From NCBI RefSeq assembly GCF_001640805.2, contig NC_066835.1:7310227-7374226 (forward strand): a stretch of 64,000 nt of DNA. Direction: 5' to 3'. Of this stretch, positions 55,001-64,000 are shown piece by piece. Source of the stretch: Lates calcarifer (Eukaryota > Chordata > Actinopteri > Centropomidae). Numbering within the stretch: the stretch's first letter is position 1; every line of letters starts with the position of its first letter. The position numbers and the translations under genes are program-made. Below the pieces are notes generated by a model. It saw only the letters and a list, made by a program, of their open reading frames with translations, ran no database searches and was not told the origin of the DNA.

Positions 55001-58000
55001 AAGCTGGACTCACCTCTCGGCGCATTGCACAGTGGACGGTGATGATGACAAAACCTTGGACGGAGTCAAAGACGGCAAAAAGGACCTGGGGGAGACGAGG
55101 AACATCTGTTAGTTATTGCACGTTGTTGCATTATTATGGTTGGTTCACAACCCTTTTGGAACCGTGGCACTTATGATTTCTTTACATCCCACCCAGCACG
55201 CACCATACGTCACACATGTCAAGTGAACGTCAAAAAAGAAGTAAGCTGTTTGGTGTTACACTGCAGACTGGCTGATCATTTAAGTTAAACTAAACAACTG
55301 ATAGATATAAGTAAGCTAATTAGTTCAATGTATTTCTCTTGTTCTCTTTGAAAAAAAAAAAGGTTTTAAAGGACAAAAAGATGCACCTATGACACCATGA
55401 ATTAATTCAGTTTTTCATTTCTCATTTCTCTTTCCTGGCTAAAGAGTGCTGTTTTATCTCAGGATGTTTATTTAAGTTACTTGGCACCATTGCAACATTT
55501 GACAGAGGTATTCTAGTTTGGGCCAGCTAACCTCTCCCCTCAGTGAAAATCTGTACATTTGCAGCTGAAGAATACATTATAGTTTGATTTCAGATGTTTT
55601 TAGTTTTGGTTATCTCAAACTGTGCTGAGGGCTGAGATGTTGTCAGCATTTTTCTGTGCTCTGTTTACAAAAACAAATCTTTCAATCACTGCTCACTATT
55701 TCTGACTTCTGTGCCTCTGGAAAGCATGTGAGCCAGAGAGAGTGTTATGTTCCCATGGATGCCAGCAAGCATGAGCTGTTGTCACCATTCTTTAACAACA
55801 TTTTTGATGTTTTTACTTTGAGGACCTCTGTATTATTTCATCCTATATTACTGTAATGCTGGAGTGAAATGACTCAGTAATCATTAGATGTGGGAATGAA
55901 ATGAGTCAGCAGAGTCATGTTTATTCATATTAAATCATCACAGTCATTCATACTTTTTAGAGACTGTTTGTACTTCTGATCTTGACACAGAGGGAATGAC
56001 ACAGTAGGCTGTTCTTTGTTTAATACCACATTAAAATGATTCTTTTTTTCCCCCCTATTCTCTATCTAAACATTGTATTATTCAGGTTTGACTTTTCTGT
56101 CTTTATGTCTACATGTGATAAAATGTCAAGAATCAAGACAAGAGCAGCACACCTTGGTGGTTTAAGATGCATGTCAAAACACCAGCACTGATTTTCTTCT
56201 AAAGCAAGCACATATTTTGACAATGCTTAGCATCAATGAGCGTTAACTCTACAGAAACCTGGCATACCTTAGCAACCCTTACATATTTTTACACATATAT
56301 TTATATTTTAAAGGATCTTTTTTTGTGATGGATCACAGGTGTATATGTGTGAGTTACAGTATATGAGCAACTGCTAGTGTGGTGAGACACCCCACCTGGA
56401 AGAGTGTGGAGCGCCGGTCAGTTATGGCCAGCACCGCTGACATCCAGGTCAGTGCTAACAGAGGAAGAACCACACAGGAACTCCACAGAGAGGCCCTGTC
56501 AGAGAAAAAAGAAGGAAACAGAGAGGTAGGGGGGGTAGAGGAGAGGAAAGAAGGAGAAGGAACAAGGGGTTCAGTCTCAAACCAGACAGGCCAACTCTCG
56601 TAAGTCACATAACTTTACTTCTCACACGTGCATACACACACAGACACACGCACACACATTAGTCCTGAGTTTGGTGGTGGGTTATCTGAAGCTGATTGGC
56701 ACACTGAGGTTTCAGACTTAATATTCTAACTGAGAAGTGGGAGATGATGTGTAATCATGTAGATAGTTACGACACTGACAATTGCTCACAATTACATGGT
56801 TGATGCACACTAAGTGTCATGCTGGCGGACTGTGAGACGATAGGAAGAGGCCCAGCAGAGAGGGTGAAGACAGGCCATTGACAAGTACTGACACGGGGGC
56901 TTCTGATGAGTAAGTGTGTGTGTGTGTGTGTGTGTGCATCTGTGTCTGTGACTCTACAGAGTCAGACACCAATTTAAAATGTTCATGCTGTTTGAGCACC
57001 ATATTCATGGTTTTATAACCGACAGTGTGACACACAGACAGCTCTGTCTGGCTATGCTGAGGAATACGCACGTCCCTGCAGAGGTGCATGGCCAAAGGCA
57101 AATGAATAAAGGAGAAAAAATAGCACAAAGGCAAAGCTGTGCTGTCCTCTCATTAATGTGCAAAGTTTCCAGCTGTTGTGGACTGTGATGTTAACCACGC
57201 AATGCAGTTCAGTACAGTAACAGAGACAACGTACATTATATGTGAAAAAAAAAAAAAAAAAACAACACTCTGAAACTACAAGTGCACCTCATTGTACATA
57301 GTAAGTGTTTTTTAACGAGTGGTTATATTTCAAAGAGCCACAAAGTCATTTGGGAGGAAAGAAATGTGTGGAAAGCTTGGAATTGCTTTGTCACAATTTT
57401 CAAATGGTGGTTATCTCATTCTGGAAATAAATTCCCCAGTTATAGTCTTTAAAGCTGTATCAGGACACTTAGGTAAAAATAGACCAGGCATACTATATAA
57501 TAATACAACACAGAATGAAGGAATAAATTACAAATACAAATGCTATTTCAGTAAATAAAATAGAAATTACACAGCACAGACTATTTGATTATGGCTTTAC
57601 ACTGAGGATTTCTGTAAGCAGATTATTTGAAGGACTCTCCAACCAAATAGTATATTACAGGCAGAAGAATTGCAGTAATGTGAATATAAATGACCACATC
57701 TAATAATAGACTCTATATGTATTCAGCAAATCTAAAGGCAGATCTGAGATCAGCAAAATATGTGCAAAAAAGTCAATAATGGTCCTATGTGTTCCCAGTA
57801 ACAACACAAAAAGGATACAGACTTGTCACTCCAAATAGAAAATCTCATCCCATTTACCCTGCAATCACAGCATCCAGTCACGCAACAACACAGCTCCAGA
57901 GTTCCTGCTTTAAACAGAGTGCTTTTCCAAAATAAACACTAAGCCGTAATGAAAGATTTGCACAAGAACACAGTTAAATATGAGCAGGTTTGTTTAAAGG

Positions 58001-59424
58001 GAAGAAGGTCTGTAATTCATAGACTGGCTGTACTTACTGCACTGAACATGAAACCATGACAACAAACCTCTTACTAAGAAAATCCAGTCTTTTTACACCA
58101 TGGTGGTACTCTCTCAAATGTCACCACTCACTAGGAGATGGTGGTAGGGAGATATTGAGATATTTTAAGTTCAGACAGTAGTGTATTGTTAAGCACCACT
58201 AGAGAAAGGGTGTGGGAAATACATATAACTGCCTTACATCTACCTCTGTCTCCTCACTTTGTTGCCAACATTAATTTAAGGAATCCTGAAATGATATTTT
58301 ATAGCAGCATACTGTGTATCAGAAGCTTTTGCTCCTGCGCTGCACTGCAACGAATAATGTGCATGTAAGTATTATGGAATGAAAGAATGTTCGACGTACA
58401 TTGGTTAACACTTTATTTTATGGCTCTACACAACTTGGTACTAAGTATAAGGGAAATTTCTACTCTCATTACATTCAGGTTTTCTAGAAATAGTTCAGAA
58501 ACTGAATGAGTAATATCCATCAGAGTTTTCAGGAAATTACCTATTAGCTGCTTAGCTGATAATCCAGTTGGCACTTCCATAAAGTTGAGAGATTTGTGAG
58601 AGGCAGAATTAAGCAAGAATTAATTAATCCAAAATTGACCATAAGGTATCTTGATTTTTGGTGCCTAATATGAGTAGCAGTTTTCAAAATTATTTTCTCA
58701 GACTTAACAAAGCTCCACCAGAGTCACAGAAGACATTACACAAAGGCTTTCAAAGGCTGTGTAGCTCTCTTCTTATCGGTAAATTGACTTAAACATGTAA
58801 AACTGGTGGAATGCTCCTTTACAAAACATGGCACCATGACGCATTCAGGCACAATGCAGAAAATTTGTTTTTAAAGATCTCTATACAGAAAGACTAATAC
58901 ATACACCTACAATACACTGTATGTCACTGGGTTTATATGTTTATATGTTTTAGAGGCTTTGTCAGTTTTTCTTCATTCCATCATTTAGCTGCATTTGATA
59001 TTTAATGTTTCTGTGACCACCAATGTGAAGTGGTTAAGTTAATATAATGAGAGCTGAAAGTTTAGATAATTACAGTAATGTGTTAGACAGCAGCACAGTT
59101 TGCATAATTGAGAACTTTCCTGACATTGTGCTCCCATGATGTGTTAAGCCTCTGCAGTACTGCACCGTAAACAAGTTAAAACAAACTGTAAAAATGATTC
59201 ACAAATACTGTTTGACACAGGTCAGGTTTGCTCTGTACGACCGGAGGAAAATCCCCATTGGATCAAAACATGCTCTCATTAAATAGCAACAGCTTGCAGT
59301 GCAGGTGTTTTTTTTGCTATTAGTTTGTTTTCTTTTTATCCAGACAAGTCTGAATGTCATCCTGCATCATTACCGACAGCCAGAGATTAAAAGGATGGAG
59401 GAGGGAGAGAGCGACGGAGAGGGA

Positions 59425-59470
<46 letters not shown>

Positions 59471-60245
59471 GATGGAGAGAGGATGATGGAGAGTAAGAGA
59501 TAGGCAGAAAGGAATGGGGAGATAGAAAGATGAAGATGGACTAACATGGCGCTGCTGGCAGTTGAGCTGGACAGAGCGGTGCTCGAGATCACGCCACACT
59601 TGGAGCATTTCAGGAGCAGTCGGCTACGCGCCTCCGCTGGGACACTTTAGGACATGTGCACACACACACACATAAACAGACACACACACATACACAAAAC
59701 CATGTTGAGAGGAGAAGGAGGGGTGGGGGAGTGGGTGGGGGATGTGTGGAAACACAAGTTCCAGTTATGACAACAGGTGAATGTGCAGAGTGTCAGAGTT
59801 GCAAAAGAACCAAAAGAAAAGAAAGGAAAAAAAGTGGACACAAGAAAGAGAGGGAGGGGAAAAGAAAAAAGGGAGAGGGGGAGGGAGAAAAGAAAGACAG
59901 GCAAATTAAAACCAGATCATAAAAAGTAGCAGCAATGAAAAACAGTCAGAATACAAAGATTGATTCAGAGCAAGTAGAGAGAACGTGAGAGACGGACATT
60001 GCAATGTTACAGCAGAGTTGTGTGGATTAACAGATTTACAGTGACACAGACAGGAGATACACCGAGCATCTTATTCCACTGCCGGTGTATGCAGGTATGT
60101 GTGTGGGTTATTTATCTGAACATATGACTGTGCACAATGAAGCTTTACTCGGGTGTGAGAGACGAAAGAGACTCCTTTGGTTGTTTACTTACAGTTGACT
60201 ACTCAGATGGAGAGAGACAGTGTGTGTTATTGTGTGCGTGTGCAG

Positions 60246-60302
<57 letters not shown>

Positions 60303-61613
60303 ATATATATATATATAGCGAGTGGAGAATGATGGGGCCATGCACGGGCTATGCTACATTAGCGCCCCATCACAGCTCATTGCCTTAGCACCAGCCACAT
60401 CCCCACGGCTTCATAAGGAAATACATTACGCTAATGACAGCCTGTCCTGTTAGCAACTCTAGCGACTACTGTGTGCGGCACTGCTCAGATATGCGTGTGA
60501 GTGTGTGTTTCCTTCTATGCATACACTTCTGAGAACCTGAGAGGAAATGTGCTTAACACTCAAAGAACACCAAGGATTTTTCCTGTAACAAAGAAGGATA
60601 TGCCTGTTTGTGTGTGTGTGTGTGTAGGTGTGTTTGCACACATTAGCTAGTTTAATCTCGGTTGCATCATTGGGTAACAAAAGCCAATCAACCCCCCGGA
60701 GAGCCAATCTGCACCGTTAACCCTTGCAGCTATACACAAATTATCAATTTCAATTTGCGCAAGAGACAGCAATTGGACAAACTATAATGAGAGAAAGAGA
60801 AAGTGTGAAAGACAAAGAGAGAGAACACAATGAAATCAATAGGTATGGAAATGAAAACATGGATTTGGCTGTGAGAGCTGAAGACATTCTCCACTTTTAG
60901 GATTAGTAAAGATGATGAACAACCGCCAACTGCTTTAACAGAAGTAATACTGTAGGTGGATGCATATGCATGCATGTCTTATATGTATGCATATATCATG
61001 TGTGTACTTGTTTGTCAGGAGGAAAATCTTAAAGGATTTCAATAGTGAATAAGGTTTCATCCATATAATCCCAGTGTTTACAGTATATAATTAGGTTTCC
61101 ATCTGCCATTGATTTTCACATCCATAGTATTCATCTATGTCACATAAAGCAAGAAATTAGATGGCAAACATATGTATGCGGAAGCAATAGTGGAATGCTG
61201 ATAGATTTCACAGAGCAACAGAACATAACAGATGTCATGTCATTTTGTTGCCAAATTGGATCATATTTTTTGGTTATTTTCACTGGAGGCACAGGTGCAC
61301 GAGTAGGTGTATGCTCAGAGACCCTTGAAAGCAGTTTGAGTTAGTTGCCATGAAAATGTTGTCTCCCAGAGTTTGTGTCTGACAGAGGGTAAAATTTGTC
61401 TAATGCAGCAAATTTGTAGTCAGTTCCCACCAAGAGTTGTGTGAATGGAAGTGCTGTGTGTTTTGTGGGAACGTGTGTTGATGCTTTTTGTGTGTGAGCT
61501 GCAGAGGGTTTAGGGAAGTTAACTTACCCCGCTCGCTGCTTTTTAGACTTGTCGGAGATGCCGTCTCGAGACATCAGCTTGTTAAACACCACAATTCCAA
61601 TGAGCATATTCAC
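28277..61613 (-). CDS. adgrb2: adgrb2 (BAI2) adhesion GPCR, 3' half, 13 exons, 5' end outside window
   Basis: Brain-specific angiogenesis inhibitor 2, a plasma-membrane adhesion GPCR of the ADGRB family, mainly neuronal. Thirteen exons are seen with canonical borders and compatible phases. Together they give 1950 nt including the stop (649 residues): end of TM5, ICL3, TM6, TM7, then a cytoplasmic tail. Diagnostic matches to my memory of BAI proteins are [15 protein letters not shown] (ICL3), [73 protein letters not shown] and terminal DFQTEV. ADGRB2 is preferred over ADGRB1 and ADGRB3 because of [21 protein letters not shown] and [13 protein letters not shown]; the [12 protein letters not shown] stretch is more ADGRB3-like. 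The extracellular repeats, GAIN domain and TM1-4 must lie to the right of base 64000. Two exons (50989-51264 and 48211-48225) are absent from the mammalian proteins I recall and may be alternatively spliced. Confidence 0.9.
28454..30930 (-). other. adgrb2: Last adgrb2 intron (2.5 kb)
   Basis: Separates REKRWSISS from the QTEV exon. Non-coding as far as can be seen; no repeat recognised with confidence. Confidence 0.7.
30931..30984 (-). CDS. adgrb2: adgrb2 exon: REKRWSISS segment
   Basis: A 54-nt, phase 0-0 exon (acceptor CACCACAG, donor GTAAGT) encoding [18 protein letters not shown]. The motif is specific to BAI2 (REKRWSVSSGGAAE in human) and helps identify the paralogue. The upstream intron is 10.3 kb. 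Confidence 0.87.
31045..31078 (+). repeat. (GA)n microsatellite beside adgrb2 exon REKRW
   Basis: A GA run about 60-95 bases upstream, in transcript orientation, of the 54-nt exon. The pre-mRNA is therefore CU-rich here, which could bind polypyrimidine-binding proteins. Confidence 0.95.
32683..33116. mobile_element. hAT-like non-autonomous element (CAGTGGTGGA ... TCCACCAGTG)
   Basis: The ends CAGTGGTGGA and TCCACCAGTG are inverted. The interior blocks TTACTCCACCAGATTAAACT, ATATGATGCATCCTTATAGA, CATCAGTGCATTAATAATAA and TACTTTTACATAAATAAAGG match a very common teleost repeat from memory. The 8-bp flanks (CTCTGCAT and TACTGCAC) match at 5 of 8 positions, consistent with a decayed hAT-type duplication. 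It lies in the 10.3-kb adgrb2 intron. Confidence 0.75.
34985..35045. promoter_or_regulatory. Candidate intronic cluster of homeodomain-type TAAT sites
   Basis: Within about 60 bases: AAATAATTAAA, GCTAATGAG, GGAATTAATTATTCAATTAATG. Several overlapping ATTA/TAAT cores sit in a non-repetitive part of the 10.3-kb adgrb2 intron. This is compositional evidence only; AT-rich sequence produces such cores by chance. Confidence 0.25.
39233..39345 (+). repeat. CA-rich microsatellite cluster
   Basis: Several CA runs separated by short unique pieces within the 10.3-kb adgrb2 intron. Confidence 0.9.
40333..40360 (+). repeat. (CA)n microsatellite
   Basis: About 13 CA units in the large adgrb2 intron. Confidence 0.95.
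41250..41363 (-). CDS. adgrb2: adgrb2 exon: HTRKRH helix region
   Basis: A 114-nt, phase 0-0 exon (acceptor CTTTCTGG read as CCTTTCCAG-type, donor GTAAGA) encoding [18 protein letters not shown], then [20 protein letters not shown]. In BAI1 the helical RKR-containing segment binds ELMO and so links the receptor to DOCK/Rac signalling; the RKR is conserved here. Compared with human BAI2 (ELNQKFHTFDRYRSQSTAK) there is a short HSS insertion and a longer end. Confidence 0.9.
43387..43422 (-). CDS. adgrb2: adgrb2 exon: RYSELDFE segment
   Basis: A 36-nt, phase 0-0 exon (acceptor TCTTCCAG, donor GTAAGA) encoding [12 protein letters not shown]. It matches RKKLRYSDLDFE in BAI2 and RRKSRYSDLDFE in BAI3. 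Confidence 0.9.
43423..45826 (-). other. adgrb2: adgrb2 intron (2.4 kb)
   Basis: Phase-0 intron between SLE and [12 protein letters not shown]. Contains CA/TG-rich stretches at 45030-45280. No coding segment recognised. Confidence 0.7.
45827..46540 (-). CDS. adgrb2: adgrb2 large tail exon, Gly-, Pro- and His-rich
   Basis: A 714-nt, phase 0-0 exon of 238 codons (acceptor CCCAAAG, donor GTGGGT). In order: [32 protein letters not shown]; a glycine/serine run of about 20 residues; [15 protein letters not shown]; a proline patch ([10 protein letters not shown]); NMNLNR-like region ending RSYGTIK; a histidine-rich stretch ([18 protein letters not shown] and HMHPHGHS); [13 protein letters not shown]; and SLSAGSLE. 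It probably serves as a flexible scaffold-binding region; proline-rich tails are known in BAI receptors. Confidence 0.92.
46722..46894 (-). CDS. adgrb2: adgrb2 exon: [18 protein letters not shown] segment
   Basis: A 173-nt exon (acceptor CTTCCAG, donor GTATGG) that completes a split codon and then encodes [20 protein letters not shown], a DDEDDPK acidic patch, and [15 protein letters not shown]. It ends in phase 0. It corresponds to human BAI2 [18 protein letters not shown] and SPLPGNI. Confidence 0.92.
48211..48225 (-). CDS. adgrb2: adgrb2 candidate 15-nt microexon
   Basis: Fifteen bases, AGAGAGGACACCCAT, sit between a pyrimidine-rich acceptor (CCACCCTTGCAG) and a perfect GTAAGT donor, inside the phase-1 intron joining QT to the FKEVNTCNP exon. 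Inclusion changes QT-V-IFKE to QT-ERGHPF-IFKE and keeps frame. A TGC directly before the acceptor AG resembles the UGC context of SRRM4-dependent neuronal microexons. No transcript evidence was available. Confidence 0.55.
48312..48338 (+). repeat. (CA)n microsatellite
   Basis: About 13 CA units, 85 bases upstream (transcript sense) of the candidate microexon. The transcript carries UG repeats here. Confidence 0.95.
48696..48735 (-). CDS. adgrb2: adgrb2 exon: [12 protein letters not shown] segment
   Basis: A 40-nt exon (acceptor CTCTCAG, donor GTGAGC) entering in phase 0 and leaving in phase 1. It encodes [13 protein letters not shown], one of the most conserved tail motifs in all three BAI proteins. 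Confidence 0.9.
50325..50873. mobile_element. MITE-like element (AAAGGAATAGTTTGACATTTTG ends)
   Basis: Left end AAAGGAATAGTTTGACATTT and inverted right end AAAGAATTTGACATTTTG. Interior blocks GAGATAGATGAGAAGATTGT, ACTGGAAACAGGGGGGAGTC, AGCACCTCTAACCTCACTTA and GGACTATTTCTTGGCCGGAA match a widespread percomorph repeat I remember. It lies in an adgrb2 intron 115 bp past the donor of the candidate cassette exon. Confidence 0.8.
50989..51264 (-). CDS. adgrb2: adgrb2 candidate cassette exon, Cys/His/Asn-rich, 92 codons
   Basis: A 276-nt open exon between the SPDSCKNGQ exon and the [12 protein letters not shown] exon. The acceptor follows a pyrimidine-rich tract (TTTCTTTTATACCATCAG) and the donor is GTATGT. 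Both ends are phase 0, so it can be included or skipped without changing frame. It starts [18 protein letters not shown], contains six cysteines (KCP, YCG, PCL, GCY, SCH, GCY), and ends in a His/Asn-rich stretch ([19 protein letters not shown]). I recall no equivalent in mammalian BAI2, where QIL runs directly into SDFEKD. It could be fish-specific, alternatively spliced, or a chance open frame, although splice sites, phase and length all agree. Confidence 0.68.
52557..52649 (-). CDS. adgrb2: adgrb2 exon: proximal cytoplasmic tail
   Basis: A 93-nt, phase 0-0 exon encoding [18 protein letters not shown] and [13 protein letters not shown], the conserved membrane-proximal tail. The acceptor CCCCTCAG is strong. 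The donor GTGAAT after the ATG codon is only moderate. The frame stays open for 22 more codons up to another possible donor, CAG|GTTGGA, at about 52491, so an extended form of this exon is possible. Confidence 0.85.
53416..53433 (+). repeat. Short (TG)n microsatellite
   Basis: Nine TG units in the intron after TM7. Confidence 0.9.
55014..55085 (-). CDS. adgrb2: adgrb2 exon: TM7
   Basis: A 72-nt, phase 0-0 exon (acceptor CCCCCAG, donor GTGAGT) encoding 24 residues: [19 protein letters not shown] and AMRRE. This is TM7 and the start of the cytoplasmic tail. It agrees with the BAI consensus FAVFNSAQGFVI.VHC..RRE. Confidence 0.92.
56396..56495 (-). CDS. adgrb2: adgrb2 exon: TM6 and extracellular loop 3
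   Basis: A 100-nt exon (acceptor CTGACAG, donor GTGGGG). It opens with the last base of the shared glycine codon and ends in phase 0. It encodes [20 protein letters not shown], a TM6 helix, then [13 protein letters not shown], the short loop before TM7. It matches BAI1-3 almost residue for residue. Confidence 0.92.
56911..56936 (+). repeat. (TG)n microsatellite
   Basis: About 12 TG units in the intron upstream of the TM6 exon. Confidence 0.95.
58405..58625. repeat. Interspersed repeat fragment (GGTTAACACTTTATTTTATG type)
   Basis: GGTTAACACTTTATTTTATG, then TTCTACTCTCATTACATTCA, GGTTTTCTAGAAATAGTTCA and TTTTCAGGAAATTACCTATT. The block order is familiar from repeats in fish introns. Ends are approximate and no family name is offered. 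Confidence 0.45.
59429..59467 (+). repeat. (GA)n microsatellite
   Basis: Nearly pure GA run of about 19 units in the 5-kb intron between the TM5 and TM6 exons. Confidence 0.97.
60245..60317 (+). repeat. Compound (TA)n(CA)n(TA)n microsatellite
   Basis: A TA run, then a CA run, then a second TA run. Both outer TA arms are self-complementary. Confidence 0.97.
61528..61613 (-). CDS. adgrb2: adgrb2 exon: end of TM5 and intracellular loop 3
   Basis: An 86-nt exon with acceptor CTCTCAG and donor GTAAGTT. It starts in phase 0 and ends in phase 2. It encodes [14 protein letters not shown] followed by [14 protein letters not shown], the end of TM5 and the basic third intracellular loop of BAI receptors. 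The next exon completes the glycine codon. Confidence 0.9.
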
Positions 61614-63999
61614 CTGAGAGAGACAGAGAGGGGAGTTTGATCAGGATTGTTGTAATAGATGTGTTGCCAACAGGGATTTAACTCATACACTGTATAACAG
61701 CTTTTCTATATTTCTTTCACAGTGTTTCAGTGGATTGAAGATGACTTTTTAATTGTCCCACATACTGGAGACTGAAAGTGACAATGCCTTTGCTCTCAGG
61801 GCTCCCAGGCTGACTTGTTTTTAGCTTGTCTAAATGAGGTTTTACACACAGCAGACATTGCATAGATTTGCTAGCACATAGTTATACATAGTTTTGTAAA
61901 TCTATAATATTTGCCTTAAGAAGAAATTATCGGCTAAAATATCTAAAAACAAACAGGATTCCTTAACTCTTCATATGACAGGAGACCAACTATACACATA
62001 TTTGTAAAGTTCCTTAAACTGGTGCAATGCTTTCACTAAACCAACATTGTCAGGACATAAAAAAGCATGGTTAATTTTAATTTTTAACTGACTCAATTTA
62101 AACCTAACAAAAGAAGCTGGTGCAGAAGATGCATGCACAGGAATGAGAGAGATAAATAATTTATGATGCAATCAAACTTGTGGTGTCAAAGTGGTTAAAA
62201 TCTGCTTTGCTACAAACAAAAGCCAGAGTAACACTCTCATCACAATTGTGATGTAAGAGCACACGCAAGACCATTTAGACAGTTGCTGCACAGTTTATCG
62301 CCACCAGTGACACAATGAGTCATCTATTCACTGTGTGAAGAAGAAAATATGCGATATATATCGAGTTTTCTTGTGAAGAAATAAAAGTTACAGTATGTTT
62401 ATTCAGTATGTCTCACCAAAACACACTTGGTGTATCCTTGAAGCCTAAAGAACATACTGAATGCATTTTCATCTTTACAGAACAACTGCAAAGCAGATTT
62501 TTTTTGAATATTTTGGGCTGTACTTTGATTATGTTCATGTTTATTTGCAAACAGTCTTATTCGTCACTGCGTTCAATGGCACACTGGTGCATTTCCTAGT
62601 GTGCTACCACCACCTGTGGCTTGGAACAATTGGCAGGAGAGTGTATTGGATCATCTGTGTACCCATGTGTGCGCATTATATACAAAATAGAGACCTGCAG
62701 GGTACCTTTAACATGAGTGAAATCAAGGGGAAAAAAACAACCTTCCCATCAGTTCATATTCTCAACAGCCCTCTTGAAATGTTTTGGTTCCCACTGATAG
62801 CCATCCATCCAGAAGTCCTGGATCAGGGTTTATGTGAAATCTACTTTAAGGTAAGTGCTGCACTTAATAGGAAAAAGTCAACATGCAGTAATTACTATCA
62901 CTCTAAGCAGTGATATTTCCATTTGTGGTGACAACCTTAAAAAAATAGGGAAAACACAGTGACTGCTTCTCATCCCAGCTTCTCTTACTAATGAGAAGCC
63001 CATAGCTAAGCTTGCCAAACATCTGGCCATAGTGACCCAGTGATACACATTCTATTACACACACACACACTCAGATCTGAGCCAAGGCTTGCCACATGTA
63101 GACCTCTTCTGCTCTGAAATCCGGCCCATCTGGAAGATTTTCTATGCTGGCGACATGTTCCTTATAATCCAGATTTCCAACATTCCCTCTTACTCTTTTT
63201 TCCACCCTCTACTGGTTTCTCTGCAGAGCCTCTGTTTAATCATTTGCCTGCTTGTGTTCTTTTGGTTTTTCGAAGCTGAGGTGCATTAGCAACAAATGAC
63301 ATTCACACTCTAGTACATACCTACGTACACTGTGTATGCAATGAATTTCTCACCTTATCAAGGTCCTAAACTGAAAGTCTGCTTGGATTCCGCCCTTCAT
63401 CTGTCACAAACAGCAGCTTCTGGCAAGGCCGAAAAATCTTATATATTCTACACACGGCTGCTTTAAATCCTAAGGAAAGAGCTGAGTAGTTGAGCAGTCC
63501 AAGTCTGACTTTCATGTGGTCAGTTGAATTTCCAGTTTCTGCAGCTTTTGCAGAAGCCGGATTTTTACTTGAAGCCTATTTCTTTGCTGCATCTATAGTA
63601 CGGTACATCTGGCAGCTTTTAAAATTCGCTAAAAACTCTTTCCCTCTGATCTCTTTCCCTCTCGTGTTTGTGTGTGCGCGTGTGTTGCTGCTGACAACTA
63701 CTTACGATGTGCCAGATTGTAAGAGCGCTATTGTCATGCCAGTCATGTCTGGCCACAGCTCTGTGAGTCAGCATCATCCTGCTCTGCTATTTGCCCAAGG
63801 CCAGGTTCATTAATTAGAGAAGAGTCCTGTGGGAAGGTCTGTGTTTCTCTGCCCGACGTCCCACTCTCATTACAGCTGTTTGTTAGAGTGGGGCCACAGC
63901 AACAACACCAGGGGTCCAGGGACCATCGCATAGCAGCTGGGGTGTGGAGTGTACATTGAAAATCATGGTGGTAGAAAGGGAGGGAAGTTGGAAACATAC
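61614..63999 (-). other. adgrb2: adgrb2 intron reaching the window edge (2.4 kb)
   Basis: Bounded by the TM5 exon acceptor and the donor at 63998-63999. The plus-strand frame of 150 codons at 62461-62913 has no recognisable domain and no splice context and was not called. Confidence 0.6.
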
Positions 64000-64000
64000 C
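63998..64000 (-). other. adgrb2: Donor site of the next upstream adgrb2 exon at the window edge
   Basis: On the minus strand the window begins with G|GTATGTTTCC, a canonical donor. The single base at 64000 would be the last base of the exon that should encode the start of TM5. The intron from here to 61613 is 2.4 kb. Confidence 0.45.

Larger units (their letters stand above)
56496..61527 (-). other. adgrb2: adgrb2 intron between TM5/ICL3 and TM6 exons (5.0 kb)
   Basis: Phase-2 intron splitting a glycine codon. Contains the GA microsatellite at 59429, the TA/CA/TA repeat at 60245 and a repeat fragment near 58.4-58.6 kb. No exon-like segment recognised. Confidence 0.7.

Noticed and set aside
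62461..62913. 150-codon plus-strand frame in an adgrb2 intron
   Set aside because: No family resemblance; stop-poor by chance, with no start or splice evidence.

Overview
The window looks like nuclear DNA from a ray-finned fish, most likely a spiny-rayed (percomorph) teleost. Genes are split into many short exons with canonical GT..AG borders, introns hold CA, GA and TA microsatellites, and several interspersed repeats match families I remember as typical of percomorph genomes. No prokaryotic operons, CRISPR arrays, insertion sequences or viral genes were seen. All exons below were read by hand from splice sites, reading phase and family resemblance. No alignment or transcript data were available.

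Two genes are supported, both on the minus strand. (1) About 12.67-16.2 kb holds a compact nine-to-ten-exon kinase gene of the HIPK (homeodomain-interacting protein kinase) family. It has a complete-looking kinase domain and a short tail made of repeated nuclear-localisation-like units. The last part of the tail appears frameshifted. (2) From 28.28 kb to the right edge lies the 3' half of an adhesion GPCR of the BAI/ADGRB family, best matched to ADGRB2 (BAI2). It covers TM5, TM6, TM7, a long cytoplasmic tail and the C-terminal PDZ ligand QTEV, with an apparent 3.2-kb 3'UTR reaching to about 25.0 kb. Its 5' half (extracellular region, GAIN domain, TM1-4) lies beyond base 64000; base 64000 itself abuts a donor site.

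Layout: 1-12.2 kb intergenic with at least four recognisable interspersed repeats; 12.2-16.3 kb the HIPK-like gene and its G-rich 3' end; 16.3-25.0 kb intergenic, with one clear inverted-repeat element; 25.0-64 kb adgrb2, whose introns hold the remaining repeats and possible regulatory sequence. The 13 adgrb2 exons sum to 1950 nt including the stop, keep phase at every junction, and include two apparently optional in-frame exons: a 276-nt Cys/His/Asn-rich exon and a 15-nt microexon. The two genes have no obvious functional link. One is a receptor at neuronal membranes, the other probably a nuclear kinase.

The most interesting observations are the two optional adgrb2 exons in the cytoplasmic tail, and the out-of-frame fourth tail repeat of the HIPK-like gene, which as written would place a premature stop 117 nt before the last exon junction.
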